Source of the DNA: Neobacillus pocheonensis
GTDB lineage: Bacteria > Bacillota > Bacilli > Bacillales > Cytobacillaceae
NCBI GenBank assembly: GCA_023702235.1
Contig: JAMQCR010000001.1
Coordinates: 434,001 to 498,000 of the forward strand
Reading direction: 5' to 3'
Length of the DNA stretch: 64,000 bases
In this document: positions 39,248 to 48,740 of the stretch, one piece after another
How positions within the stretch are numbered: the stretch's first letter is position 1
Layout: every line of letters begins with the position of its first letter
Notes under the pieces: model-generated
What the model was told of the DNA's origin: nothing
The model's input: the letters and a program-made list of their open reading frames with translations, nothing else
The model's database searches: none
Translations under genes and position numbers: made by a program

Positions 39248-40468
39248 ATGGGATTAATTGTGCAAAAATTTGGTGGAACTTCCGTTGGAAGTGTTGAAAG
39301 AATTTTAAATGTAGCTGAATGTGTTAGGTTGGAAATGGAAAGAGGCAACAATGTTGTTGTTGTCGTTTCCGCGATGGGGAAATCAACAGATCAGCTGGTC
39401 AACCTAGCAAAAGAGATTTCACCTCAGCCCGATAAAAGGGAAATGGATATGCTGTTAACGACTGGAGAACAGGTAACAATCGCCTTGTTGTCGATGGCGT
39501 TAAATCAAAAAGGACTTCAAGCTGTTTCTTATACAGGTTGGCAAGCAGGAATTGTCACAGAACCAGTACATGGAAATGCCCGAATTACCAAGATAAATAC
39601 AGAGGCAATAGAGAACCAATTATCGGCTGGAAAGGTTGTGATTGTTGCCGGTTTCCAGGGAATCACGGAAAATGGTGAAATTACGACTCTTGGCCGTGGC
39701 GGTTCCGACACAACTGCTGTAGCTTTAGCAGCTGCATTAAAAGCAGATAAGTGTGATATCTATACAGATGTAACCGGTGTTTTCACAACAGACCCAAGAT
39801 ATATCAAAAAGGCCCGCAAACTATTATCTGTTTCCTATGATGAAATGCTTGAGCTTGCCAATTTGGGAGCAGGGGTGTTGCATCCAAGGGCAGTTGAGTT
39901 TGCTAAAAACTATAATGTTCGGCTAGAGGTTCGCTCAAGTATGGAAAAAATTGAAGGAACAGTGATTGAGGGGGAAGCAACTATGGAACAAAATTTAGTG
40001 GTTCGGGGAGTCGCATTTGAAGAAGAAATTACGAAAGTTACGGTATTAGGCTTAACCAATTCTTTAACAAGCCTATCAACGATCTTTACAACTTTAGCTC
40101 AGAATCATATCAATGTGGACATTATCATTCAAAGCACAACGGAAGCAGAAACGGCAAATTTGTCCTTCTCGATTAAAACGGAAGATTTAATGGATACTTT
40201 ACGTGTTCTTGAAGATAACAAAGAATCATTGAATTATGACCAACTTGATGCCGAAAACAAATTAGCAAAAGTATCGATTGTCGGCTCAGGAATGATTTCC
40301 AATCCAGGTGTAGCTGCAAAAATGTTTGAAATTCTCGCGGCAAACAATATCCAAATAAAAATGGTCAGCACATCAGAAATCAAAGTATCAGCGGTCGTCG
40401 AAGAAAAAAGCATGCTAAAAGCCGTCGAAGCCCTACATGATGCGTTCGAACTTTCACATGGTGCCTGA
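39248..40468 (+). CDS. lysC: Aspartokinase II (lysine-sensitive), alpha and internal beta starts
   Basis: 406-aa aspartate kinase, first step of the Lys/Thr/Met/diaminopimelate pathway. The kinase domain starts VQKFGGTSVGSVERI and has TTGEQVTIALLS, GRGGSDTTAVALAAAL and YTDVTGVFTTDPR; two ACT domains follow (from about residue 250). ATG 39248 follows GAAGGGGAAACA. A second in-frame ATG at 39983 has GAGGGGGA 7 nt upstream and would give a 161-aa ACT-only product, the beta subunit known for B. subtilis aspartokinase II. The stop codon lies within a REP-like GGTGCCTGACACC. Regulated by the L box. Confidence 0.95.
   Translation: MGLIVQKFGGTSVGSVERILNVAECVRLEMERGNNVVVVVSAMGKSTDQLVNLAKEISPQPDKREMDMLLTTGEQVTIALLSMALNQKGLQAVSYTGWQAGIVTEPVHGNARITKINTEAIENQLSAGKVVIVAGFQGITENGEITTLGRGGSDTTAVALAAALKADKCDIYTDVTGVFTTDPRYIKKARKLLSVSYDEMLELANLGAGVLHPRAVEFAKNYNVRLEVRSSMEKIEGTVIEGEATMEQNLVVRGVAFEEEITKVTVLGLTNSLTSLSTIFTTLAQNHINVDIIIQSTTEAETANLSFSIKTEDLMDTLRVLEDNKESLNYDQLDAENKLAKVSIVGSGMISNPGVAAKMFEILAANNIQIKMVSTSEIKVSAVVEEKSMLKAVEALHDAFELSHGA
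39983..40468 (+). CDS. lysC: Aspartokinase II beta subunit from internal start in lysC
   Basis: The frame is that of lysC. GAGGGGGA (39968-39975) and ATG 39983 start MEQNLVVRGVAFEEEITKV, the ACT regulatory half. In B. subtilis the beta subunit arises from exactly such an in-phase internal start and forms alpha2-beta2 enzyme. The SD and start are visible; the second product itself is inferred from that precedent. Confidence 0.65.
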   Translation: MEQNLVVRGVAFEEEITKVTVLGLTNSLTSLSTIFTTLAQNHINVDIIIQSTTEAETANLSFSIKTEDLMDTLRVLEDNKESLNYDQLDAENKLAKVSIVGSGMISNPGVAAKMFEILAANNIQIKMVSTSEIKVSAVVEEKSMLKAVEALHDAFELSHGA

Positions 40469-40472
40469 CACC
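40460..40472. repeat. REP-like GGTGCCTGACACC element at the 3' end of lysC
   Basis: The imperfect palindrome GGTGCCTGACACC covers the lysC stop codon and is followed by a TGGACACTTTT...ATTGTCC stretch. I know this motif family as a dispersed REP-like repeat in Bacillaceae, often linked to IS200-like (RAYT) transposases. Only one copy is seen here. Confidence 0.45.
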
Positions 40473-40526
40473 GTTTGTGGACACTTTTAGTATATTGTCC
40501 GTCTCGAGCGTACACATCCAAAAAGA

Positions 40527-40570
40527 AAAAGCTTTCATGTGGAGAACACGCTCCACTGAAAGCTTTTATC
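40527..40570. terminator. Bidirectional terminator between lysC and yslB
   Basis: AAAAGCTTTCATGTGGAG and CTCCACTGAAAGCTTTT pair with one mismatch. T-runs leave on both strands, so it can end lysC (+) and yslB (-). Confidence 0.85.
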
Positions 40571-40571
40571 T

Positions 40572-41023
40572 TTAGACTTCGTCTTTTTTATCCCATTTGA
40601 CGGTGAATTGTACTTTGTTTGATTTCTTTACTGGATGTTCAAATGTTTCGGCAATGACCTCTTTTTGGAACTCGATTTGTTGTGCTAAAAATCCTGCTTC
40701 TAGTTGAAAAAAGTGTTCCGCTTTCGATTTGACACGCGACACAATGAGAGGGCTCATTAACTCAAATTCCATTTCATCCTTATTTTCGCTTGTGATCTCT
40801 AACTGGCCCCACGAGGCTTTAGCGAAAAATTCCTTCATTTCATCAAAAGTATTCAAAGGATATTTTCTCGCTAGTCGCTTTCCGGCCAGTACAAGATTTC
40901 TGTAATATCTTTGCCCAGAATTTCAGGCAAAACAATTTCCCTGATTAATTCATATCCAAAGATTGAGACGGTTCTTGATTCTTCAGAATCGACATCACGT
41001 TCTACTACTGTACTATCTTTCAA
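40572..41023 (-). CDS. yslB: YslB-like protein (DUF2507), one frame break
   Basis: Small conserved protein of unknown function. TTG at 41023 follows GAGGTGAGACCC and starts MKDSTVVERDVDSEE, then FGYELIREIVLPEILGKD and ILYW. The frame breaks at 40886-40887, where TGGGCC has lost a base; restoring it gives YWAGKRLARKYPLNTFDEM and continues to FQLEAGFLAQQIEF and VKWDKKDEV. Repaired length is 150 aa (B. subtilis YslB 148). Only the second half is open without the repair. Convergent with lysC, divergent from sdhC. Confidence 0.85.
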
Positions 41024-41334
41024 GGGTCTCACCTCTTTCTATCATTCTATTATATACAATTTGTGTTTTATTGCATTATAGTTTTTTTTTTAAAATGATA
41101 AAGAAATTGAAACGAATTTTCTTATGGTACAATACCTTATCACGTTTATCATTATACTTATGTTGCCCGGCTCAGAAAAAATTTTCCCCTTATATTTGTT
41201 GGTAAATTATTGTATCTTTATTGATCTTTCATTGCTATCAAACCGAATTACAACGAGCGATTTTACCTGTCTTTTATAATATTAATATATTTATAATATT
41301 TTATTTTAATGAACACTTTTATGTATCCGGTTTC

Positions 41335-41363
41335 TTGACGCTCCAAGATGATGAGAGTAAAAT
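41335..41363 (+). promoter_or_regulatory. Sigma-A promoter of sdhCAB
   Basis: TTGACG (41335-41340), 17 nt, TAAAAT (41358-41363). The rest of the 450-nt gap between yslB and sdhC holds only AT-rich sequence with no supported gene. Confidence 0.65.
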
Positions 41364-41474
41364 GGACATGTCACATAATTGTCATAGTGATGCTAGGTTT
41401 ATTGTACTTTTAAGAGGGAACATAGAAAGGGAAAAAACTTAACATCATTTTTAAAATTTAAAGGGGGGTACATT

Positions 41475-42083
41475 ATGGCGGGTAATCGAGATTTTATTTC
41501 ACGAAGAGTGCATTCGTTGCTAGGAGTTATACCGATTGGCTTATTTATGACAATCCATCTTGTAGTCAATCATTATGCAACAGGGGGAGCAGATTCCTTT
41601 AACAAAGCAGCAAATTTTATGGAGAGTTTACCGTTTCTAAACGTCCTTGAAATTGTATTTATTTTCTTACCATTATTATTTCATGCAATTTATGGACTTT
41701 ATATTGCTTTTACTGCTAAAAATAATGCTAGCAGATTTGGCTTTTTTAGAAACTGGATGTTCCTGCTCCAGCGTATAACGGGAGTAATTACTCTTATTTT
41801 TCTTGCATGGCATGTTTGGGAAACACGTATTGCGATGGCATTCGGAACAGCACTTAACTTCCAAATGATGCATAATATTCTTTCATCACCATTTATGTTC
41901 GGATTCTATTTGGTCGGTATTCTTTCAACGATTTTCCACTTTTCTAACGGACTATGGTCTTTCATGGTAAGCTGGGGAATCACAGTGTCGCCACGTTCTC
42001 AAGTCATTTCTACATACGTGACAATTGTAATTTTTGTGCTACTTTCCATTGTTGGAATACAAGCACTAGTAGCTTTTGTATAA
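41475..42083 (+). CDS. sdhC: Succinate dehydrogenase cytochrome b558 subunit
   Basis: 202-aa membrane anchor that holds two haems and passes electrons to menaquinone. Five hydrophobic helices are visible, with haem-ligand His candidates in RRVHSLLGVIP, MTIHLVVNHY, LLFHAIYGLY, FLAWHVWET and TIFHFSNGLW. The Firmicute single-anchor type has no sdhD. AAGGGGGG precedes ATG 41475. First gene of sdhCAB. Confidence 0.95.
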   Translation: MAGNRDFISRRVHSLLGVIPIGLFMTIHLVVNHYATGGADSFNKAANFMESLPFLNVLEIVFIFLPLLFHAIYGLYIAFTAKNNASRFGFFRNWMFLLQRITGVITLIFLAWHVWETRIAMAFGTALNFQMMHNILSSPFMFGFYLVGILSTIFHFSNGLWSFMVSWGITVSPRSQVISTYVTIVIFVLLSIVGIQALVAFV

Positions 42084-42140
42084 AAGTTTCATTTGCAGAA
42101 TGGAAAAATATTGGATTTTGGATTAAGGGAGTGAGTCACG

Positions 42141-43889
42141 ATGAGTAAGGGTAAGGTGATTATAGTCGGCGGCGGATTAGCCGGCTTAATGGCAACCATT
42201 AAAGTTGCAGAAACAGGAACACCGGTTGAGTTATTTTCTCTAGTACCGGTTAAACGTTCTCACTCTGTTTGTGCCCAAGGTGGTATTAATGGAGCAGTAA
42301 ATACAAAAGGTGAAGGTGATTCCACGTGGATTCACTTTGACGACACCGTTTATGGTGGAGACTTCTTGGCTAACCAGCCACCAGTAAAAGCTATGTGTGA
42401 TGCCGCACCTGGTATTATTCACTTAATGGACCGTATGGGAGTTATGTTTAACCGTACTCCAGAAGGATTATTGGACTTCCGCCGTTTCGGGGGTACACAG
42501 CATCACCGTACCGCTTTTGCCGGTGCAACAACGGGTCAACAGTTGCTTTATGCATTAGACGAACAAGTTCGCCGCGAAGAAGTAGCGGGTTTAGTGACGA
42601 AATATGAAGGCTGGGAGTTTCTGGGTTCTGTCATTGATGACGATGGTGTATGCCGTGGGATCGTTGCACAAAATTTAAAAACGATGGAAATTAAATCCTT
42701 CTCAGCGGATGCAGTTATCCTAGCATCAGGTGGCCCCGGAATTATTTTCGGAAAATCAACAAACTCAGTTATAAATACAGGCTCTGCTGCTTCCATCGTT
42801 TATCAACAGGGAGCTGCTTATGCAAACGGAGAAATGATCCAAATTCACCCTACAGCAATTCCAGGTGATGATAAGCTTCGTTTAATGAGTGAATCTGCTC
42901 GTGGTGAAGGTGGACGAATTTGGACGTATAAAGATGGGAAGCCTTGGTATTTCTTGGAAGAAAAATATCCTGCGTATGGAAACCTTGTTCCGCGTGATAT
43001 CGCAACTCGTGAAATTTTTGATGTTTGTATTAATCAAAAACTTGGAATTAACGGAGAGAACATGGTATATCTTGATTTGTCCCATAAGGACCCTCATGAA
43101 CTGGATGTTAAACTGGGCGGAATTATTGAGATTTATGAAAAATTCACGGGTGATGATCCAAGAAAACTTCCAATGAAAATATTCCCTGCGGTTCACTATT
43201 CAATGGGTGGATTATGGGTTGATTATGACCAAATGACGAAAATCCCAGGTCTTTTTGCGGCAGGTGAATGTGATTATTCGCAGCATGGTGCGAATCGATT
43301 AGGTGCCAATTCCTTGCTTTCAGCTATTTTCGGCGGGATGGTAGCCGGACCTAATGCTGTTAAATATATCAATGGATTAGAAAAGAGTTCTGATGCGGTT
43401 TCTTCTTCAGTATATGACCGTCATGTGAAAGAACAAGAAGATAAGTGGAATTCCATTATGTCAATGAATGGTACTGAAAATGCTTATGTTCTTCATAAAG
43501 AGCTTGGGGAGTGGATGACAGCAAATGTTACGGTTGTTCGCTACAATGACAAGCTGTTAAAGACGGATGAAAAGATCCAAGAGCTTATCGAGCGTTATCA
43601 AAACATAAATATCAATGATACATCAAAATGGAGCAACCAGGGAGCAGCGTTCACACGTCAATTACAGAACATGCTTCAATTGGCCCGTGTTATTACGCTG
43701 GGTGCCTACAATCGTAATGAAAGCCGTGGTGCCCATTATAAACCTGATTTCCCTACACGTAATGACGAGGAATTCTTAAAAACAACGATGGCGAAGTTTG
43801 TTGATTCTAAATCTGCTCCGGCTTTCGATTACGAAGATGTTGATATCACGCTACTCAAGCCACGTGAGCGCAATTATGCAAAAAGTTAA
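42141..43889 (+). CDS. sdhA: Succinate dehydrogenase flavoprotein subunit
   Basis: 582-aa subunit oxidising succinate to fumarate with covalent FAD. It has IIVGGGLAGLMATIKVAE (FAD), HSVCAQGGINGA (FAD-linked His), the substrate loop HPTAIPG and RGEGGRIWTYKDG, and HYSMGGLWVDYDQM with active-site His/Arg, plus LGANSLLSAIFGG. AAGGGAG precedes ATG 42141; sdhB follows 16 nt after. Confidence 0.97.
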   Translation: MSKGKVIIVGGGLAGLMATIKVAETGTPVELFSLVPVKRSHSVCAQGGINGAVNTKGEGDSTWIHFDDTVYGGDFLANQPPVKAMCDAAPGIIHLMDRMGVMFNRTPEGLLDFRRFGGTQHHRTAFAGATTGQQLLYALDEQVRREEVAGLVTKYEGWEFLGSVIDDDGVCRGIVAQNLKTMEIKSFSADAVILASGGPGIIFGKSTNSVINTGSAASIVYQQGAAYANGEMIQIHPTAIPGDDKLRLMSESARGEGGRIWTYKDGKPWYFLEEKYPAYGNLVPRDIATREIFDVCINQKLGINGENMVYLDLSHKDPHELDVKLGGIIEIYEKFTGDDPRKLPMKIFPAVHYSMGGLWVDYDQMTKIPGLFAAGECDYSQHGANRLGANSLLSAIFGGMVAGPNAVKYINGLEKSSDAVSSSVYDRHVKEQEDKWNSIMSMNGTENAYVLHKELGEWMTANVTVVRYNDKLLKTDEKIQELIERYQNININDTSKWSNQGAAFTRQLQNMLQLARVITLGAYNRNESRGAHYKPDFPTRNDEEFLKTTMAKFVDSKSAPAFDYEDVDITLLKPRERNYAKS

Positions 43890-43905
43890 AGGGGAGTAGG
43901 AAAGA

Positions 43906-44668
43906 ATGGCTGAAAATAGAACAGTGAAATTTATAATAACTCGTCAGGATACCCCAGACTCTGCTCCTTTCGAGGAGGAATTTGAGCTAGATTATCGTCC
44001 GAATATGAACGTCATTTCGGCGTTAATGGAAATCCGTAGAAATCCTGTAAATGCAAAAGGACAAAGTTCAACCCCGATTACATGGGAAATGAACTGCCTT
44101 GAAGAGGTTTGCGGGGCTTGCTCAATGGTAATCAATGGAAAGCCTCGTCAATCTTGTACGGCTCTTGTTGATAAGCTTGAGCAGCCGATTCGATTAGCAC
44201 CAATGAAAACATTCCCAGTAGTTCGTGACTTGATGGTGGACCGTAGTAGAATGTTCGATTCCTTAAAGAAAGTTAAAGCGTGGATTCCAATTGATGGAAC
44301 GTATGATTTGGGACCCGGTCCTCGTATGCCTGAGAAAAAGCGACAATGGGCGTATGAGCTATCAAAATGTATGACCTGCGGTGTATGTTTAGAAGGCCTG
44401 TCCAAATGTGAATAGTAAGTCTAATTTCATGGGACCTGCGGTATTTAACCAAGTTCGTTTATTCAACGCACATCCAACAGGTGAGATGAATAAAGCTGAT
44501 CGTTTAAACGCATTTATGGAGGATGGGGGATTGCAAGGTTGTGGGAACTCACAAAACTGTGTGCAGTCATGTCCAAAGGGTATCCCAATTACTACTTCCA
44601 TTGCAGCAATTAACCGTGAAGCAACAATACAATCCTTTAAAAACTTCTTTGGTAGTGACCATGATTAA
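43906..44668 (+). CDS. sdhB: Succinate dehydrogenase iron-sulfur subunit (one frame break)
   Basis: Carries the three Fe-S clusters linking FAD to cytochrome b. The N-terminal ferredoxin domain has CLEEVCGACSMVINGKPRQSC for 2Fe-2S; the C-terminal domain has CMTCGVCLEACP and GCGNSQNCVQSCPKG for 4Fe-4S and 3Fe-4S. The frame breaks at 44395-44396 with one extra G (GAAGGCCTG where GAAGCCTGT is expected). Removing it gives 253 aa, exactly the family length. Unlike most other breaks here it is an insertion. Confidence 0.92.
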
Positions 44669-44722
44669 TAAAGATAAAAACCTTCTTTTCTATTTTTGAA
44701 AAGAAGGTTTTTATCTTTATTA
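44669..44722 (+). terminator. Terminator after sdhB
   Basis: A very long stem: AAAGATAAAAACCTTCTTTT pairs perfectly with AAAAGAAGGTTTTTATCTTT around CTATTTTTG. Confidence 0.9.
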
Positions 44723-44851
44723 CAGAGAATTAACTACAACGTGCATGTGTTTTGCTCTTTTATCTCGATTATTAATTATGTTCCATAGTCGTTAATTTGT
44801 TACACTATGGATATTCGCATAATGCCTAATAGAAAAGGAAGGTACTATAAA

Positions 44852-45463
44852 GTGAAATCAAAGTTTCCTCTGATAATAATCTTTGTTGGCATAATCATAT
44901 TAGGAATAGGGATTTGGCAAATTGCTGATGTGAATACTCAAACCTCTTCTTCTCTTCAAAAAGCGAAGGAGATAATTGCTGAAAAGCCAGTAGAAGCCCA
45001 GGAAAAAAACCCCAATAAAGGTGTTAATATAGGTGCAAATAAAAGTACGAATAATAGCACTCATCTGATTGTTGGTGATATTGTAGGAATTTTGGCCATT
45101 CCTAAAATCAAAGCGGAATTAGCTATTGTAGAAGGAACGAATCCGGATGATCTAAAAAAAGGTGTAGGCCATTATAAAGGCTCTTATTTTCCCAAGGATA
45201 ATGGGCAGATTGTGTTATCCGGGCATCGAGACACTGTTTTTCGTCATTTAGGAGAGTTGAAAATTGGCGATACATTAGAAATAAAAATGCCTTACGGATC
45301 ATTTACTTATACGATTACCCATACAAAAATTGTTGATTCTAAGGATACGAGTATTATTACCTTACAACACAAGCAGGAAGAGTTAATTTTAACGACGTGT
45401 TATCCTTTCCATTATATTGGGAACGCGCCAAAACGGTATATTATATACGCAAAGCCTAAATAA
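44852..45463 (+). CDS. Class D-type sortase
   Basis: Membrane-anchored transpeptidase. One N-terminal helix (PLIIIFVGIIILGIGIWQI) is followed by a linker and the sortase barrel with the catalytic His in LSGHRDTVF, the Cys in LTTCYPF and the Arg in APKRYIIYA. GTG 44852 lies 9 nt after AAGGAAGG and gives 203 aa; an upstream in-frame ATG at 44807 has no SD. No pentapeptide-sorted substrate gene is visible nearby. In B. subtilis this slot between sdhB and gerE holds ysmA, so this is a local gene replacement. Confidence 0.87.
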   Translation: MKSKFPLIIIFVGIIILGIGIWQIADVNTQTSSSLQKAKEIIAEKPVEAQEKNPNKGVNIGANKSTNNSTHLIVGDIVGILAIPKIKAELAIVEGTNPDDLKKGVGHYKGSYFPKDNGQIVLSGHRDTVFRHLGELKIGDTLEIKMPYGSFTYTITHTKIVDSKDTSIITLQHKQEELILTTCYPFHYIGNAPKRYIIYAKPK

Positions 45464-45480
45464 TTTCAGACTGCTCCCTC

Positions 45481-45510
45481 GTTCCTAATCCCTGGTTAGG
45501 GACTTTTTTT
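45481..45510 (+). terminator. Terminator after sortase
   Basis: GTTCCTAA (45481-45488), loop TCCCTGG, TTAGGGAC (45496-45503), then T7. Confidence 0.88.
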
Positions 45511-45614
45511 ATGCTTTTGTCATTTGGTACAAGAACTTTAAGGAAATATTCAAATTAATTTTAAAAAAACGCATATTTTTTTTGCAAAATTATTCTCCTT
45601 AAAGCGATTATAGT

Positions 45615-45643
45615 CACTACCTATGTATTATTCACATAAGATA
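45615..45643 (+). promoter_or_regulatory. Sigma-K-like promoter of gerE
   Basis: CATAAGATA (45635-45643) fits the -10 form CATAnnnTA, and CACT (45615-45618) supplies the -35 AC about 16-17 nt upstream. It lies 65 nt before gerE, which is sigma-K dependent in B. subtilis. Confidence 0.6.
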
Positions 45644-45707
45644 TGGTGACTAAATATATACCCACCCCACGGTTCATAACTGGCGAAGGCAAGGAGGGTC
45701 ACAATAC

Positions 45708-45932
45708 TTGAAGGAGAATGATTATACTCACAAGCCGTTACTCACCAAACGTGAAAGAGAAGTATTCGAACTGTTAGTACAAGATAAAACAACAAAGGAA
45801 ATCGCTGGTGAATTATTTATAAGCGAAAAAACGGTTCGAAATCATATTTCAAATGCCATGCAAAAGCTTGGTGTCAAGGGGCGTTCACAAGCAGTTGTAG
45901 AGCTCCTTCGAATGGGAGAGCTAGAACTTTAA
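45708..45932 (+). CDS. gerE: Spore regulator GerE
   Basis: 74-aa DNA-binding protein of the LuxR HTH type without a receiver domain. The whole protein is the [28 protein letters not shown] and [22 protein letters not shown]. It controls late mother-cell coat genes. TTG 45708 lies 8 nt after AAGGAGGGT. Monocistronic with a sigma-K-like promoter. Confidence 0.95.
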   Translation: MKENDYTHKPLLTKREREVFELLVQDKTTKEIAGELFISEKTVRNHISNAMQKLGVKGRSQAVVELLRMGELEL

Positions 45933-46106
45933 TCATGACCGGCATCCTTATGGAAGGCGGTTCATCATTTATGTGGGAAGATTCCGCTTGAAATTTTGGC
46001 GAAAAAAGTAGAAAATAAGAGAAAAGCTTAAGACAATCAGCCGAAGATCCTATTTTTTACAAAGAAATAGTCTTGAGGAAAATCCTTTTATAGGAGTGTA
46101 TGATAG

Positions 46107-46556
46107 ATGAAACTCGAAAATTCACAAAGAGTGAATGCAGATATTTTTGCTACAATTGAAAAAGATTTGCGCTACATATCTGGAATTATTAAGCAAAAGG
46201 GCAGAGAAATGTTGAGTAATTATAAAATTACTCCACCGCAGTTTGTGGCCTTGCAGTGGCTTTTTGAAGATGGAGATATGACCATCGGAGAGCTTTCGAA
46301 TAAAATGTTTCTAGCATGCAGTACAACCACCGATCTGGTTGACCGGATGGAGAAAAATTTACTTGTCATTCGAGTAAAGGATCCCGGTGATCGACGTGTG
46401 GTAAGAATTCACTTGCTCGAGGAAGGCGAGAGAATTATAGATGAAGTGATAAAAAAACGTCAGGTGTATTTAGAGGAAGTGTTAAAGAATTTCTCTTCTG
46501 AAGAAATTCAATTTCTTCAAAGCAATCTGACAAAATTACATCAAGAAATGCGTTAG
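46107..46556 (+). CDS. ysmB: MarR-family transcriptional regulator (YsmB-like)
   Basis: 149-aa winged-helix repressor. Helices around ITPPQFVALQWLFEDGDMTIGELSNKM lead to the recognition helix (ACSTTTDLVDRMEKN) and the wing (VIRVKDPGDRRVVRIHLLEEG), a standard MarR wing with DxRxxR. Position between gerE and racE matches ysmB in B. subtilis. Start ATG 46107 after TAGGAGTG. Effector and targets unknown. racE starts 15 nt later. Confidence 0.85.
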   Translation: MKLENSQRVNADIFATIEKDLRYISGIIKQKGREMLSNYKITPPQFVALQWLFEDGDMTIGELSNKMFLACSTTTDLVDRMEKNLLVIRVKDPGDRRVVRIHLLEEGERIIDEVIKKRQVYLEEVLKNFSSEEIQFLQSNLTKLHQEMR

Positions 46557-46571
46557 AATGAGGCGAGAAGT

Positions 46572-47366
46572 TTGAAACAACCGATAGGCGTTATTGATTC
46601 TGGTGTTGGTGGATTAACTGTAGCAAAAGAGGTTATCAGGCAGCTTCCAAATGAAAAAATTATTTATTTGGGAGATACCGCACGCTGCCCATACGGGCCA
46701 AGATCTCTTAGGGAAGTAAAACGGTTCACTTGGGAAATGACATCCTTTTTATTAGAAAAGGAGATTAAGATGCTTGTGATTGCTTGTAACACAGCAACAG
46801 CAGCTGTTCTAGAGGAGATTCGTACCGAACTAAAAATACCAGTGCTCGGGGTAATTAATCCAGGTGCACGTGCGGCGATTAAGCGAACAAAGAATTACCG
46901 GGTTGGGATTATCGGCACAGAAGGTACCGTCAAAAGCGGTGCATATGAAAAGGCATTAAAGTCGTTAAATAGCAGACTTTTTGTTAAAAGCCATGCCTGT
47001 CCTAAATTTGTCCCGCTTGTTGAGAGCGGTGAATATAATGGAGCAATTGCAGAAAGAATTGTCGACGAAGCGCTACAGCCGTTACTAAATCAAAATTTAG
47101 ATACGTTAATCTTAGGGTGTACCCACTACCCTTTGCTAGAATTACTAATTAAAAATGTGATGGGAAATGATGTTCAAGTCATTAGCTCAGGTGATGAAAC
47201 CGCAAGAGAAATCAGTGCTATCCTTCAATATAACAGCTTGCTTGACTCAGATGAGGACGAGCCTGAATATGAATTTTACACAACCGGTTCAACCGCGATT
47301 TTTTCAAAAATTGCTTCCCAATGGCTAGGGATACCAATTAAGAATGTCAAGAGAATAAAACTATGA
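46572..47366 (+). CDS. racE: Glutamate racemase
   Basis: 264-aa cofactor-independent racemase making D-Glu for peptidoglycan. Both catalytic Cys are present: [11 protein letters not shown] near residue 73 and LGCTHYPLL near 184; the N-terminus is [20 protein letters not shown] 46572 follows GAGGCGAG. Upstream marR is 15 nt away; a terminator follows. Confidence 0.95.
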   Translation: MKQPIGVIDSGVGGLTVAKEVIRQLPNEKIIYLGDTARCPYGPRSLREVKRFTWEMTSFLLEKEIKMLVIACNTATAAVLEEIRTELKIPVLGVINPGARAAIKRTKNYRVGIIGTEGTVKSGAYEKALKSLNSRLFVKSHACPKFVPLVESGEYNGAIAERIVDEALQPLLNQNLDTLILGCTHYPLLELLIKNVMGNDVQVISSGDETAREISAILQYNSLLDSDEDEPEYEFYTTGSTAIFSKIASQWLGIPIKNVKRIKL

Positions 47367-47393
47367 ACTCCAGAAAGTGTTTGGAGTTCTTTT
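47366..47393 (+). terminator. Terminator after racE
   Basis: AACTCCA and TGGAGTT around GAAAGTGTT, then TCTTTTTT. Confidence 0.85.
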
Positions 47394-47558
47394 TTAATTT
47401 CCATAAAATGTATAATGGTTTATTTCCGATAAAACAGATTACGCAAACAATTTGGAAAATTATTTGTTAGAAACTCCTTATTTTCTTTTTTGAAACGGTC
47501 TATTTTTCCCTAAGGCTCGTATATATGATAGTACAAACAGTTTTAGGGGGGAATAAAT

Positions 47559-48599
47559 ATGTCTAAAAATAAAGCAACAACCCTGGTTACGGCTGTGTTT
47601 GCTTCTTCCGTACTTTTATCAGGGTGTGGGCTATTCAGTAATGAAGTGGCAAAGAAAATAGATCCACCAAAAAGTGTCACGATCGTTGATAATAAGGCTG
47701 GCAAGGATACAACTGCGAATAAAACGCAAGGATCGGTAAAAACTGAACTTTATCTTATTGATAAAAATGGCTATGTTGTACCAAAAACATTAGCTCTTCC
47801 GAAAACCACTTCGTTAGCCAAACAAGCTCTTGAATATTTAGTTACGAATGGTCCTGTTTCTGAAATGCTTCCAAATGGGTTCAGAGCAGTAATACCTGCT
47901 GATACAACTCTTTCTGTTGCCATTAAAGATGGTGTAGCAACTGTTGATTTTTCAAAGGAATTTAAGAATTACCTGCCAGCGGATGAAATGAAGATTCTTC
48001 AATCGATCACTTGGACACTCACTCAATTTGATACGATCAAGCAAGTTAAACTGCAAATGAGTGGTCATGAATTAACAGCAATGCCTGTAAAAGGAACGCC
48101 TATTAGTGAAAATCTATCAAGGGCAAGTGGAATCAATATCGATACGGCTGATGTAACGGATATTACAAATACAAGGCCTGTCACAGTTTATTATATAGGC
48201 GGGAATGAAGGTTCGTACTATTATGTACCGGTTACCCGAAGGATTAGCAATAGTGAGAAAGATAATATAACGGCAATTGTAAATGAATTAATTCAGGGAC
48301 CAAGTGATAATTCTAACCTCGTATCTGAGTTTATGCCAGATGTAAAACTCCTTGAAGCACCAAAGGTCGAGAGCGGCAAGGTAACTTTGGATTTTAATGA
48401 AAATATTTATGGCAGCTTTAAGAAAAATGTGATTTCGCAAAATTTACTAGACGAGTTAGTATTATCATTGACAGAACAAATAGGTGTTAAGCAGGTAGCT
48501 GTAACCGTAAAAGGAAAAGCTGAATTAGTTAAAGAAGACGGAAAAAAATTAACAGCACCAGTAACTCGTCCAGAAAAAGTAAATACGGGTAGTTTTTAA
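47559..48599 (+). CDS. gerM: Spore germination/sporulation lipoprotein GerM
   Basis: 346-aa secreted lipoprotein. The signal peptide ends in the lipobox LLSGC (Cys near residue 23). Two GMN domains follow, each with a [L/V]xxLIxGP-like pattern: LEYLVTNGPVSEMLPNGFRA near 90 and VNELIQGPSDNSNLVSEFMP near 240, and VTLDF strands. SD AGGGGGG precedes ATG 47559. GerM acts in engulfment and the SpoIIIAH-SpoIIQ complex in B. subtilis. Confidence 0.93.
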   Translation: MSKNKATTLVTAVFASSVLLSGCGLFSNEVAKKIDPPKSVTIVDNKAGKDTTANKTQGSVKTELYLIDKNGYVVPKTLALPKTTSLAKQALEYLVTNGPVSEMLPNGFRAVIPADTTLSVAIKDGVATVDFSKEFKNYLPADEMKILQSITWTLTQFDTIKQVKLQMSGHELTAMPVKGTPISENLSRASGINIDTADVTDITNTRPVTVYYIGGNEGSYYYVPVTRRISNSEKDNITAIVNELIQGPSDNSNLVSEFMPDVKLLEAPKVESGKVTLDFNENIYGSFKKNVISQNLLDELVLSLTEQIGVKQVAVTVKGKAELVKEDGKKLTAPVTRPEKVNTGSF

Positions 48600-48740
48600 A
48601 AAAACATTTTTGTTATACTATATAGTGACCAGAAAAGAGGTTGGCTTTTTAGGCCGCCTCTTATTTAGGTTGATAGTGACCGGCTGAAAGGCTGGGTATA
48701 GGGAAGTGGGGAGATACCTCACAATGAAGGAGGAAGTTTT

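Noticed and set aside
40963..41442. Two plus-strand frames between yslB and sdhC
   Set aside because: One overlaps the start of yslB on the other strand, the other spans the sdhC promoter; neither has an SD or recognisable product.
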